NCBI GenBank assembly: GCA_965230345.1
Contig: CBDDKR010000002.1
Coordinates: forward strand, 434,001-498,000
Source of the DNA: JADKBO01 sp965230345
GTDB lineage: Bacteria > Bacteroidota > Bacteroidia > Chitinophagales > Saprospiraceae
DNA: 64,000 nt
Direction: 5' to 3'
Both the position numbers and the translations under genes were made by a program. This document shows positions 51,195 to 59,900 of the stretch, piece by piece. The first letter of the stretch is position 1. Every line of letters begins with the position of its first letter. The notes beneath the pieces are model-generated. The model worked only from the letters and a program-made list of their open reading frames with translations, was not told the origin of the DNA and did no database searches.

Positions 51195-52110
51195 TGGAGA
51201 GCGGGGTCAATCTAACACCTTCCTTTTTCAACAGATTTAGTACGCCATTTTTACCAGCTAAATGTCCAGCACCAACGGCAAAAAATGTAGGTCCTTTCAT
51301 AGCCCATTCTTTCATCTGAGGAATCCATGCTTTATTTCTTTTAGAAAGTAAGATGTCTTCATGCTCAGAATATCCACTATCCTCATCACTAATCATGGCT
51401 ACCATTTTATTGATCTGTTGATTTTTGTACATATCAACCATAATTTTGAATTCATCATTGGCGGTATCGTTGCTTTTTATGGCATCGACTAGCATTATTG
51501 CTTGATCACTATATGGAATGGAATCAAAAACACTAATTTGGAAATCTATCGTTTCTAGTCCGCCAGTTTCCATATTTCTAGATTGTGCCATTTCATAAAA
51601 TTCCATTTCGTACGACTTAATATCTCCATTTTGCATACTATTTGGGTCAATATCTCCCATTGCAAAAGCTGATAAAAACATAGGCTTTATACGATCAACC
51701 ATCATCATGGGTAGCCCCATTTCGGCAAAGTAGTCTGAAACTAAAGTATAGTCTTCCTGAGGAAGAAGATCCTTTAAAGTCGCACCATCTTTCATAAAGA
51801 TTTTACCCATCATTCCCATTAGAGCTCCCATATCATTCATGTCAGCCAAATCGATTTCGAATATCATTCTATCACTGGATTCAATAGCCGATAATGTTCC
51901 TTGAGGCAAGAAGTAATCATCCTTATCAATCATATGAATGGTACCGTATATATATGATGCCTCAGAGCTTCCTTCCACTTCCATTTTCCATAAAAGGGCA
52001 TCTTCAAGTTGAGTTTCCTTTGCACGTTGTTTCGTTGTTTTACAAGATGCAAAACCAATTAAAACAAGTAAAAGAACTCCAATACTTTTTATATTAATCT
52101 TATCCTTCAT
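51181..52110 (-). CDS. TraB/GumN family lipoprotein
   Basis: A 309-residue lipoprotein (lipobox 'LIGFASCKT', Cys23). The TraB/GumN fold shows its two GxxH motifs, 'SYIYGTIHMID' near the start and 'FFAVGAGHLAGKNGVLNLLKKEGVRL' near the end, plus 'SDRMIFEIDLADM' and 'GGLETIDFQISVFDSIPYSDQ'. The family is a Tiki-like metallopeptidase group whose substrates in bacteria are unknown. Its 3' end overlaps the photolyase gene by 14 bp. Confidence 0.83.
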   Translation of the reverse strand: MKDKINIKSIGVLLLVLIGFASCKTTKQRAKETQLEDALLWKMEVEGSSEASYIYGTIHMIDKDDYFLPQGTLSAIESSDRMIFEIDLADMNDMGALMGMMGKIFMKDGATLKDLLPQEDYTLVSDYFAEMGLPMMMVDRIKPMFLSAFAMGDIDPNSMQNGDIKSYEMEFYEMAQSRNMETGGLETIDFQISVFDSIPYSDQAIMLVDAIKSNDTANDEFKIMVDMYKNQQINKMVAMISDEDSGYSEHEDILLSKRNKAWIPQMKEWAMKGPTFFAVGAGHLAGKNGVLNLLKKEGVRLTPLSIEKK

Positions 52111-52178
52111 TAACTTTTAAATTACTTTATTATTTATTACAACTAATAAAACGTCTTCAAGTTTTAGTGTATTAGTAA

Positions 52179-52934
52179 TTATCGACTGACTTCTTTATTT
52201 CTTTGACTAAAAACCTCGTACAAGACAATTCCTGTAGCTACAGATACATTTAAAGAATCGAACCTACTGGCGTGTGGAATTTTCACAATACGATCGGCCT
52301 CCTTACGTGTCTCGGGAGTTATGCCACGATCTTCAGATCCCATTACTATCGCACAAGGGTGATTGTAACTTCCATCACCTATTAATTCCTCTGTTTTCAC
52401 ATCTGTTACTACAATTTCCAATCCATGCTGACGACACTTATCCAGAATAATAGACATATTTTGTTCCCTACATACAGGAATATTTAGCAAAGCACCTGCC
52501 GATATTTTAACAGTATCATCATTTATTCTTGCCGAATTTTTCATAGGGAAGACGACAGCATCAACATCAAAAGCATATGCAGACCTAGCAATTGCTCCAG
52601 CATTTCTCACATCAGAAACTCCTTCTAAAACTACAATCAATGGGTCTTTCCCTTCTTCAAATTTTTGTTGTAACACGTCTTCCAGCTTGGCAAATGTAAT
52701 TGGACTAATAAAGGCAGCAACGCCCTGGTGGGCTTGTTTGTAAGATAAATAATCCAACTTATCCATAGGCACTTTGACCAGTGGTACTTGTTTTTCCTTA
52801 CATAAACGTCTAATGGTTTTTTCTACTTCTCCTCTCAATCTATTGTTGATCAGTACCTTTTCGATCGTCAAACTACTTCGTAATGCCTCGATTACGGGAT
52901 TCTTCCCATATATGAGATTTGTGTTTTTCTTCAT
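52179..52934 (-). CDS. rlmB: SpoU-family 23S rRNA 2'-O-methyltransferase (RlmB-like)
   Basis: A 251-residue trefoil-knot methyltransferase expected to act on G2251 of 23S rRNA. The N-terminal substrate domain begins 'LIYGKNPVIEALRSSLTIEKVLINNRL'. The C-terminal SPOUT domain has 'VVLEGVSDVRNAGAIARSAYAFDVDAVVFP', 'CAIVMGSEDRGITPETRKEADRIVKIPH' and 'SLNVSVATGIVLYEVFSQR'. These are the three SpoU motifs. Length is as expected. Other SpoU members modify tRNA, so the exact target is a family-level inference. Confidence 0.87.
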   Translation of the reverse strand: MKKNTNLIYGKNPVIEALRSSLTIEKVLINNRLRGEVEKTIRRLCKEKQVPLVKVPMDKLDYLSYKQAHQGVAAFISPITFAKLEDVLQQKFEEGKDPLIVVLEGVSDVRNAGAIARSAYAFDVDAVVFPMKNSARINDDTVKISAGALLNIPVCREQNMSIILDKCRQHGLEIVVTDVKTEELIGDGSYNHPCAIVMGSEDRGITPETRKEADRIVKIPHASRFDSLNVSVATGIVLYEVFSQRNKEVSR

Positions 52935-53138
52935 TTAATCATTTTAATAAATCGTCCGATCAACTAAATCTATCTTTGCTTAAATCATCAAGATATCACT
53001 TAAAAAATTCAATAATTGATCTTGAACTCCATGTAGAATTAACCTCTTTATCTAATCAGGTCTAAAGGTACAAATAATTAACGGTGCAATCATTTTACTC
53101 ATATGCTTGAAGTTTAAAATATCATAGCACTGGGATAA

Positions 53139-53555
53139 TTATCGCTTCATAAATTGTTTAAGGGTAGCTTCTCTATTATTCTCTAGATTCAGGGCAAAAT
53201 CTTTAGCGGGTTGAGCAATATGGTCATTTAGGTATTTATTGCTCCACATGACAAACTCTGCGATAACCGGGAATAAGTCCAATCCCTTATCTGTTAATTT
53301 ATATAAGTACACTTTTTTATTCGTTGGGTGCTTAGACTTTTCAATTAGTCCAAGTACGTTTAGTTTACATAGACGATCAGCTAGACGTGCAGATGAGATT
53401 CTCTCCGCAGAATTAGAGAAATCTTTAAAAGTTCTATCACCAAAATATACTAAATCACGAATAATTAATAACGACCACTTATCTCCAAAAAGATCCAAAG
53501 CAGAACTTATGGGGCAGTCAGATCTAAAAATATTTCGTTTATTTATTACTTTCAT
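53139..53555 (-). CDS. HxlR-family transcriptional regulator
   Basis: A 138-residue winged-helix protein. The family opening 'CPISSALDLFGDKWSLLIIRDLVYFGDRTFKDF' includes the conserved N-terminal cysteine (Cys14), which in HxlR-type regulators can sense oxidants or electrophiles. 'ISSARLADRLCKLNVLGLIEK' and 'VYLYKLTDKGLDLFPVIAEFVMWS' complete the wing and dimer helix. It faces a divergent SRPBCC gene 66 bp away, with an inverted repeat between them, so regulation of that gene is likely. Confidence 0.88.
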   Translation of the reverse strand: MKVINKRNIFRSDCPISSALDLFGDKWSLLIIRDLVYFGDRTFKDFSNSAERISSARLADRLCKLNVLGLIEKSKHPTNKKVYLYKLTDKGLDLFPVIAEFVMWSNKYLNDHIAQPAKDFALNLENNREATLKQFMKR

Positions 53556-53579
53556 TGTGGAAGTTATTTTATATTTATG

Positions 53580-53594
53580 CTTTCGATACGAAAG
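53580..53594. promoter_or_regulatory. 6-3-6 inverted repeat, candidate HxlR operator
   Basis: CTTTCG ATA CGAAAG lies in the 66-bp divergent gap between the HxlR and SRPBCC genes, 25 bp from the HxlR start and 27 bp from the other. The place and size suit a shared operator. Confidence 0.5.
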
Positions 53595-53621
53595 TAAAAT
53601 TAATTAATAAACACAACAAAA

Positions 53622-54110
53622 ATGGCAAAATCTGAAATTAAGGAAGTTATTAATGCCTCAGTAGAAAAAACATGGGAAGTATTATTTAATCAATACGGGG
53701 ATATACACATCCACAATCCAGGCATGCCAACATCTAATTACATTGGCAATGCAACAAAAGGAGCACTACATTGCTCAAGACATTGTATGTTCGATGATAA
53801 ACTGTTCGTAGATGAGAAAATTACGGAGGTAGATGAGTACAAGAGTTTTAAAGTAGAGGTTTTTAAGCACAATCTCCCCTTTTTGAAAAAAATGTCTGCG
53901 ATCTACGAATTATCAGCTATTGGAACAAATAAGACTGAAGTAAAAATGGTTTCTTTCAATTCGACCTCTCCTGGCTTTATGATTTACTTAATAAAGGGGC
54001 AATTACGAAAAGGACTGGAAAAACACCTTTTTGGTTTGAAATACTTCTTAGAAACAGGAAAGACAGTGAATAAGGATAACTTTTTAGACATTTTTAAAAG
54101 TTATAAGTAA
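53622..54110 (+). CDS. SRPBCC (START-like) family protein
   Basis: A 162-residue protein of the helix-grip fold. It begins 'EIKEVINASVEKTWEVLFNQYGDIHIHNPGM', the first strand-helix of SRPBCC proteins, then 'GALHCSRHCMFDDKLFVDEKITEVDEYKSFKVEVFK' and the long C-terminal helix 'GFMIYLIKGQLRKGLEKHLFGLKYFLET'. Members bind hydrophobic ligands or act as polyketide-cyclase-like enzymes. Divergent from an HxlR regulator, an arrangement often seen for stress-inducible genes. The ligand is unknown. Confidence 0.8.
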   Translation: MAKSEIKEVINASVEKTWEVLFNQYGDIHIHNPGMPTSNYIGNATKGALHCSRHCMFDDKLFVDEKITEVDEYKSFKVEVFKHNLPFLKKMSAIYELSAIGTNKTEVKMVSFNSTSPGFMIYLIKGQLRKGLEKHLFGLKYFLETGKTVNKDNFLDIFKSYK

Positions 54111-54288
54111 AAAAGGAAAATATATTACTGGCAACAATGCATATAGGAAAAGTATTCTCTTAATGATCTTACTAAGTTTATACTAACTCAAAATAGACTA
54201 AAATCTATCCATTTAAATTTCAAAACAACGGCCTCATCTATGAAATGCCGACCGAGTGACGATGAACTCATACACGTTTTGCAGCTAG

Positions 54289-54882
54289 TTATTGTTCCTT
54301 TAAACTGAGTACATAGGATGATTCACCTTCCGATAAAATATAAGAGTATGATTTTAATATCCCGTTTAATTTAAAGTGTCTTACTATTGAACTCTTTTCT
54401 ACGATCACTCTATCAGTATTGACATCTTTTAGTTCATTAGGTTCAACAATATAAATTTCGGACAAACTTTTATCTCGGTTGGATGCAAATCCTTTTAAAT
54501 TAATATTTCCAGAATCATCTGTAGGCATGATTTCAAGTATATATTCTTTAAATCCATCTTGATTTAAATCAGTCATATGTGCTTCTTTAATTTGACCTTC
54601 TATTTCAAACGTTTCTTCATATTCATATGGTAACCCTTTTGAATAAATTTTGATAATAGAGACTTCTTCATTATTCGACTCAATTGTCAAAGAATATGTT
54701 CCAGACCTATACTCTTTCTTAAATCCTTTATTAGTGCAATGAGATTGATCATTATTCTTAATATTAATGGTGTCCTTGATTTCCTTTTCATTCAACACTT
54801 GCTGCTTTTTTACATTTTTACAACATAAAAGGACAAGACAAGTTAGAATCCATGTTGAGATAATTGTTCTATAAGTCTTCAT
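54289..54882 (-). CDS. Putative lipoprotein, PliI-like by a weak match
   Basis: A 197-residue protein with a lipoprotein-like signal ('TCLVLLCCKN'). The middle 'EGQIKEAHMTDLNQDGFKEYILEIMPTDDSGNINLKGFASN' resembles the core of PliI, the periplasmic inhibitor of I-type lysozyme, or a VCBS-like calcium loop (DLNQDGFKE). The match is partial. The fold is probably a beta-sandwich in either case. It is flanked by unrelated genes on the same strand. Confidence 0.5.
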   Translation of the reverse strand: MKTYRTIISTWILTCLVLLCCKNVKKQQVLNEKEIKDTINIKNNDQSHCTNKGFKKEYRSGTYSLTIESNNEEVSIIKIYSKGLPYEYEETFEIEGQIKEAHMTDLNQDGFKEYILEIMPTDDSGNINLKGFASNRDKSLSEIYIVEPNELKDVNTDRVIVEKSSIVRHFKLNGILKSYSYILSEGESSYVLSLKEQ

Positions 54883-54914
54883 ATTCTATATTTTTATACG
54901 TGTAAATAATTGTA

Positions 54915-55322
54915 TTATGACTTAATAATCGTAGCTACCATCTTTCTAGAGCTTGCTCTATTTCTAAACTCACATAGATAGATTCCTTGCCAAGTACCCA
55001 TATTTAATTTTCCATTACTGATTGGAATGCTTATGGACGAACCAATCATAGAAGCCTTGATGTGAGCGGGCATATCATCAGGTCCTTCCATCGTATGCTT
55101 AAGAAAACTAAGGTTTTCGGGGACTAACATATTGTACACACTTTCGAAATCTGTTAATACATCAGGGTCGGCGCTCTCATTTATCGTTATTGCAGCAGAT
55201 GTGTGTTTTATAAATAAATGAAGTAACCCTTCGTCTGGTAAAGAAGGAATTTTATTCAATACTTCAGAGGTGATTACGTGAAATCCTCTTTTTCTAGGTA
55301 ATAATGAAAATTCTATTTGCAT
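54915..55322 (-). CDS. YjbQ/UPF0047 family protein
   Basis: A 135-residue protein. The signature is 'HLFIKHTSAAITINESADPDVLTDFE', followed by 'PEN..LKHTMEGPDDMPAHIKASMIGSSISIPISNGKLNMGTWQGIYLCEFR'. The family has a conserved metal-binding His/Asp/Glu site, and members show weak thiamine-phosphate synthase activity in vitro; the physiological role is unsettled. ThiL in this window could use such a product, but the two genes are far apart. Confidence 0.88.
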   Translation of the reverse strand: MQIEFSLLPRKRGFHVITSEVLNKIPSLPDEGLLHLFIKHTSAAITINESADPDVLTDFESVYNMLVPENLSFLKHTMEGPDDMPAHIKASMIGSSISIPISNGKLNMGTWQGIYLCEFRNRASSRKMVATIIKS

Positions 55323-55331
55323 CTTTTAATT

Positions 55332-55339
55332 CAAAGATA
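55332..55339 (-). promoter_or_regulatory. Candidate -7 box of the YjbQ gene
   Basis: TATCTTTG on the minus strand, only 9 bp before the ATG, fits TANNTTTG. The start of transcription would be very close to the start codon. Confidence 0.33.
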
Positions 55340-55472
55340 TTTATTTTTAAAAATTGAGCTTTTTGTTGTTAAAACATGCAGCATTTTAACCATAAGTTTC
55401 ATCTTTGAATAGATTTAAAACTTCACAATACCATTAAGTTTTCGATGTTTCGATAATCAAAACCTTGTATAA

Positions 55473-57266
55473 ATGCGTTATCAACTGATCTATCTTCTAC
55501 TCCTTATTGGTGGAACAAGTATGAGTCAAATTCCCGATAGTTGTAGACTAAACATTGGAACAAACTTGGCAGGAATTACAGACTATGGTACAGAAATTCC
55601 CTTTGTTAACCTAATGAGACATAGCCGTCAATGGTATACCAAATCAATTGGTGATCCAGCTGCACCATTTGATTCGGGGTTTGCCGACTCCTTGTCTCTT
55701 AGACCAGATGGATATCCCACCCATGCACCACAAGTTGTAAGTGGCTCGCCTTACCAACAAAAGATAGTTACAATATGGGCTATTACGGATGGTTGGCCAC
55801 CAGGACAATATACTTTATTATGGGAAGGAACTGGTACTTTTTCTTTATGGGGCGGGCATCAAAACCTTAATTATACTTCTTCGCACAGAGCAATTTTTGA
55901 TTTTAATAATCCTGTTGGAAACATTCTTGAGCTCACTATAGAAACCAGTGATATTTCTGACCCTATTCATAACATTCGACTATTAATGCCTGGAACAGAG
56001 TCAACATACGAAACTCAACCATTTTATTCCTTATGGCTTGACAAACTGGGTGATTTTAAAACCATCCGATTTATGGATTGGGGTTCAACCAATGGATGGG
56101 GACAAACTTCAGAAGGAGGCTTTGGCGATTCTACCCTATTCGATTGGGGTCAAAGAAGTCAAATGGATTATTATACGTGGACTCATAGTAAGGGAATACC
56201 TTATGAAATGATGGTCAAATTGATGAATGATCATGATAAAGATGGATGGGTTTGCATACCACATACAGCAAGCGAAGACTACATCCGTAAAATGGCATCA
56301 TACTTTAGAGATAGCCTGCATGTAGATAGGCACTTATATGTTGAATATAGTAATGAAATATGGAATTTTCTATTCCCACAAGCACAATGGACCAATCATT
56401 ATGGCTGTGTTGTTCCGGGTCAACCTTGGCCTGAAGGGACTGTCCAATACATTCAAATTAATCTAGACCTTTGGACAGATGAATATGCAGGTCAATTGAA
56501 TAGAATTTCAAGAATAGTTGGTGTTTTTACGGGATGGCTAGACATCGCACAACGAGTTGCATTCAATGTAGATCCGAATACGTTTGACCTCATTTCACCA
56601 ACATACTATTTTGGATTAACAGACTCACTTGAGTTAGAATTGGATACTTTAGGGAGTTCTGCCACAGTGCAAGATGTAGCTAATTTCAGCAGAGAGTCTA
56701 TGCCTTATTATTTCAACATGTTGCAATCTATTAAACATGAAGTAGCCGATTCGATTAGCAAACCAATTGCTTTTTATGAAGGAGGACAACACCTTACACC
56801 AAATCCATTTAACATCACACCGACTTACGAACAAGCATTTTTAGACATTCACCGCGATACTTCTATGTACAACCTTTACCAAGAGTGGTTTGACATGATT
56901 CGAACATTGGATTCAACAGAGCAAATGCTTCTGATGAACTTTTCATTTGTAAGTCATAGAAATGCTGCATTTGGGAGCTGGGGTGTATTAGAATCAATGG
57001 ATCAAGACACTTCACTTATTCCAGCACCAAAATATGCCGCAATTCTCAACAATCAGAGCCCATGTTCAATTGCTATAGAGGACTATGATGGAGACGGTAT
57101 CCCAGACCATATTGACATACCGAACTCTACCGCCACGACCAAAGGTGGTATACTTTATCATACCGAAGAAGAAGGTATTTTATTGAAAGGTCGAGACGGC
57201 AATTGTTACTTATTAATCGTGGATGAGAATGGTACATTTAAGACCGTTCAAAGGCCCTGTCCATAA
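55473..57266 (+). CDS. Secreted glycosidase-like protein with calcium-binding tail
   Basis: A 597-residue exported protein (signal peptide ends near 'GGTSMSQ'). The core reads as a clan GH-A-like (beta/alpha)8 barrel: the acid/base pair Asn294-Glu295 in 'LYVEYSNEIWN' and a nucleophile candidate Glu436 in 'PIAFYEGGQHL'. An N-terminal beta domain (about 95-175) comes before it. A thrombospondin type 3-like calcium motif 'DYDGDGIPDHID' lies near residue 540. The tail 'GILLKGRDGNCYLLIVDENGTFKTVQRPCP' is a short Cys-ended module seen in this lineage; no typical T9SS signal is visible. A polysaccharide substrate is likely but unknown. Confidence 0.62.
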   Translation: MRYQLIYLLLLIGGTSMSQIPDSCRLNIGTNLAGITDYGTEIPFVNLMRHSRQWYTKSIGDPAAPFDSGFADSLSLRPDGYPTHAPQVVSGSPYQQKIVTIWAITDGWPPGQYTLLWEGTGTFSLWGGHQNLNYTSSHRAIFDFNNPVGNILELTIETSDISDPIHNIRLLMPGTESTYETQPFYSLWLDKLGDFKTIRFMDWGSTNGWGQTSEGGFGDSTLFDWGQRSQMDYYTWTHSKGIPYEMMVKLMNDHDKDGWVCIPHTASEDYIRKMASYFRDSLHVDRHLYVEYSNEIWNFLFPQAQWTNHYGCVVPGQPWPEGTVQYIQINLDLWTDEYAGQLNRISRIVGVFTGWLDIAQRVAFNVDPNTFDLISPTYYFGLTDSLELELDTLGSSATVQDVANFSRESMPYYFNMLQSIKHEVADSISKPIAFYEGGQHLTPNPFNITPTYEQAFLDIHRDTSMYNLYQEWFDMIRTLDSTEQMLLMNFSFVSHRNAAFGSWGVLESMDQDTSLIPAPKYAAILNNQSPCSIAIEDYDGDGIPDHIDIPNSTATTKGGILYHTEEEGILLKGRDGNCYLLIVDENGTFKTVQRPCP

Positions 57267-57320
57267 GTTCATGCTTTGCCCATAATTACATTTATACAAT
57301 AGATGACTTCAACACTAAAG

Positions 57321-57351
57321 AAGGGCGATCCAACATCATTGAATCGCCCTT
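57321..57351. terminator. Intrinsic terminator between convergent genes
   Basis: Perfect 9-bp stem AAGGGCGAT / ATCGCCCTT with a 13-base loop, followed by a T-rich run on the plus strand. It lies between the glycosidase-like gene and atpC. Confidence 0.75.
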
Positions 57352-57379
57352 TGATTTATCGTTTTGCAAATTAAGTTGT

Positions 57380-57628
57380 CTATTCGCTTACCACTTGTAC
57401 AAGTAAAGAAACATCATTATTCAATACTTCGAGAAATCCCTTTTTAATATTAAAAAATTGCTTTTCTCCATTATCGGCAACAATACTAACGGTGCCTTCA
57501 CTTAATGAAGATACAATAGGTGCGTGTCCTTTAAGGATCTCAAACTGCCCCTTTGTACCAGGAACTTTCACAGATTGAATATCGCCCTTGTAAACTTCTT
57601 TTTCTGGTGTAAGTACAATTAACTTCAT
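57380..57628 (-). CDS. atpC: F-type ATP synthase epsilon subunit
   Basis: An 82-residue protein, equal to the N-terminal beta-sandwich of epsilon ('LIVLTPEKEVYKGDIQSVKVPGTKGQFEILKGHAPIVSSLSEGTVSI'). The C-terminal two-helix domain that can inhibit ATP hydrolysis in E. coli is absent, as is common in Bacteroidota. It follows atpD by 28 bp. The pair forms the second ATP synthase locus. Confidence 0.92.
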   Translation of the reverse strand: MKLIVLTPEKEVYKGDIQSVKVPGTKGQFEILKGHAPIVSSLSEGTVSIVADNGEKQFFNIKKGFLEVLNNDVSLLVQVVSE

Positions 57629-57656
57629 GCTTAATAAAAATCGTCTAAATTGCTAA

Positions 57657-59165
57657 TTATGCTTCTGCAAGCATTTTTTCTCCAGCTTCAATTACATCTT
57701 CTATTGAACCTTTTAAGTTGAATGCTGCTTCTGGATACTGATCGCATTCACCATCCATAATCATGTTGAATCCTTTGATCGTATCTTCGATAGGAACCAA
57801 CACTCCTTTCAATCCAGTAAATTGCTCAGCAACGTGGAATGGTTGAGATAAGAATCTTTGAACCTTTCTAGCTCTACTTACAACTTGCTTATCTTCTTCA
57901 GACAATTCTTCCAATCCTAGGATCGCAATAATATCTTGAAGTTCGTTATACCTTTGAAGAATATTTTTAACAGCTTGTGCCGTATTGTAATGCTCGTCAC
58001 CAATAATTGCAGGATCCAAAATTCTTGAAGTAGAATCCAATGGATCTACCGCAGGGTAAATACCTAAAGACGCAATCTTTCTACTTAATACGGTTGTCGC
58101 ATCCAAGTGAGCAAATGTAGTTGCTGGGGCTGGATCCGTCAAATCATCCGCAGGTACATATACCGCTTGTACAGAAGTAATAGATCCCCTCTTCGTAGAA
58201 GTAATTCTCTCTTGCATCAATCCCATTTCTGTTGCCAATGTAGGTTGGTAACCCACGGCAGAAGGCATCCTTCCAAGAAGAGCAGATACCTCAGAACCAG
58301 CTTGTGTAAATCTAAAGATGTTATCGATAAAGAATAAGATATCTTTTCCACCATTAGGATCATTAACATCTCCATCTCTGTAATACTCCGCAATAGACAG
58401 TCCAGAAAGCGCTACTCTTGCTCTTGCTCCAGGAGGCTCGTTCATCTGACCAAATACGAATGTAGCTTTAGAATCTTTTAATGCTTCCTTGTCAACAGCT
58501 GTTAAATCCCAACCGCCTTCTTCCATAGAATGCATAAATTTATCTCCATACTTGATAATTCCTGCTTCAAGCATTTCCCTCATCAAGTCATTTCCTTCTC
58601 TCGTTCTCTCTCCTACTCCTGCAAACACAGATATACCATCATATCCCTTTGCAATATTGTTAATCAACTCCTGAATAAGTACTGTTTTACCTACTCCTGC
58701 TCCACCAAACAATCCAATCTTACCACCTTTTGCATAAGGCTCAATCAAATCAATTACCTTAATACCAGTATATAAAATTTCCGAGTCGGTAGATAAATCT
58801 TCATACCTTGGAGGTTTAGCGTGAATCGCTCTACCGCCTTCTTTTGAAACCTCTCCAATACCATCAATAGCATCTCCCACTACATTAAACAATCTACCCT
58901 TAATGGCGTCACCAACAGGCATTGTAATTGGTGATCCTGTATCTTCTACTTCCATTCCTCTTACAAGTCCATCAGTAGAATCCATCGCAATAGCTCTTAC
59001 ACTATCTTCTCCCAAGTGCTTCTGTACTTCAAGGATTAATACATCTCCATTAGGTCTTTTAATTGTGAGTGCATTTAAGATCTCAGGAAGTTTTGATCCT
59101 TCACCTTGGAACATAACATCGACTACTGGTCCGATTACTGTTTTTAATTGCCCTTTGTTAGCCAT
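57657..59165 (-). CDS. atpD: F-type ATP synthase beta subunit
   Basis: A 502-residue catalytic F1 subunit. Walker A is 'GGAGVGKTVLIQELI', 'GVGERTREGNDL' carries the catalytic glutamate, Walker B is 'DILFFIDNIFRFTQAGSEVSALLGRMPSAVGYQPTL' in its first part, and 'LGIYPAVDPLDSTSR' follows. All are conserved, so the subunit should be active. It is separated by about 17 kb from the other atp genes and has its own -7 box. Confidence 0.97.
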   Translation of the reverse strand: MANKGQLKTVIGPVVDVMFQGEGSKLPEILNALTIKRPNGDVLILEVQKHLGEDSVRAIAMDSTDGLVRGMEVEDTGSPITMPVGDAIKGRLFNVVGDAIDGIGEVSKEGGRAIHAKPPRYEDLSTDSEILYTGIKVIDLIEPYAKGGKIGLFGGAGVGKTVLIQELINNIAKGYDGISVFAGVGERTREGNDLMREMLEAGIIKYGDKFMHSMEEGGWDLTAVDKEALKDSKATFVFGQMNEPPGARARVALSGLSIAEYYRDGDVNDPNGGKDILFFIDNIFRFTQAGSEVSALLGRMPSAVGYQPTLATEMGLMQERITSTKRGSITSVQAVYVPADDLTDPAPATTFAHLDATTVLSRKIASLGIYPAVDPLDSTSRILDPAIIGDEHYNTAQAVKNILQRYNELQDIIAILGLEELSEEDKQVVSRARKVQRFLSQPFHVAEQFTGLKGVLVPIEDTIKGFNMIMDGECDQYPEAAFNLKGSIEDVIEAGEKMLAEA

Positions 59166-59203
59166 TTTATTAAATAGTATTAAATGTTTCTCAAATTTTG
59201 CCG

Positions 59204-59211
59204 CAAAGATA
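59204..59211 (-). promoter_or_regulatory. Candidate -7 box of atpDC
   Basis: TATCTTTG on the minus strand, 39 bp before the atpD ATG, fits TANNTTTG. It lets atpDC be transcribed independently from atpBEFHAG. Confidence 0.5.
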
Positions 59212-59426
59212 AGGTTAATTGTTTTAAAATGAAGTATTTGAATAAATTTTCAAAGGATAATGAAATTGTGTACATTTTCTCACTACACATTTATCGCCCT
59301 CCACCATAACGAAATGCAACATTATTCGCACTTATCACAAATAAACCACAGATACTACTCCGCAGAGTGAAGTTTTAGAAATATAAATATTTCTCCTCGT
59401 CTTAAAATATTGAAATGGTCTTTGAA

Positions 59427-59900
59427 CTATATTTCGATTAATATTTGACCTTTATCCACCTTGTCTCCGACCGAGATTTCGATAGATTTGACGACACCAT
59501 CACCTTCAGCTTTAAGAACATTCTCCATTTTCATAGCTTCCAGTATCAATAGACTGTCTCCTTTTTTAATTTCATCTCCTGGACCAACCATAATGTCTAA
59601 AACCAAACCTGGCATAGGTGCTTTTATGGAAGATAAAGCCTGGGCAGACATTTCATTAAATCCAAGTTTTTCAATCAACAGATCCAAATCATCTTTTGCC
59701 AACACTTTAAATGTATAACCATCAATTTTCAAAAGATAATTCTTATCCTCTCTTTCATACAACTTAACCTCGTAGTTAACATTCTTATAGTAAAACCTAA
59801 AAGTATCAGAGCTGGTACGCTCTATTGTACCTTGTTCTAAATTATCTTTAAGAAAAGTCAACTTTTCATTGACAATAAACTGGTTATCCTTCTTGTCCAT
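59427..59900 (-). CDS. Biotin/lipoyl carrier protein (biotin carboxyl carrier domain)
   Basis: A 157-residue protein ending in a complete biotinyl domain: 'IKAPMPGLVLDIMVGPGDEIKKGDSLLILEAMKMENVLKAEGDGVVKSIEISVGDKV' as strands around the AMKM motif, with Lys124 the biotinylated residue. The N-terminal half (about 1-80) resembles the linker region of acyl-CoA carboxylase carrier subunits. The carboxylase and transferase genes are not adjacent, so the enzyme it serves is unknown. Its start overlaps the trmB stop by 1 bp. Confidence 0.83.
   Translation of the reverse strand: MDKKDNQFIVNEKLTFLKDNLEQGTIERTSSDTFRFYYKNVNYEVKLYEREDKNYLLKIDGYTFKVLAKDDLDLLIEKLGFNEMSAQALSSIKAPMPGLVLDIMVGPGDEIKKGDSLLILEAMKMENVLKAEGDGVVKSIEISVGDKVDKGQILIEI

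Noticed and set aside
56900..57266. T9SS sorting domain at the end of the glycosidase-like protein
   Set aside because: The typical PNP....G....G pattern and the terminal strand are absent; the tail is of a different, short Cys-ended type.
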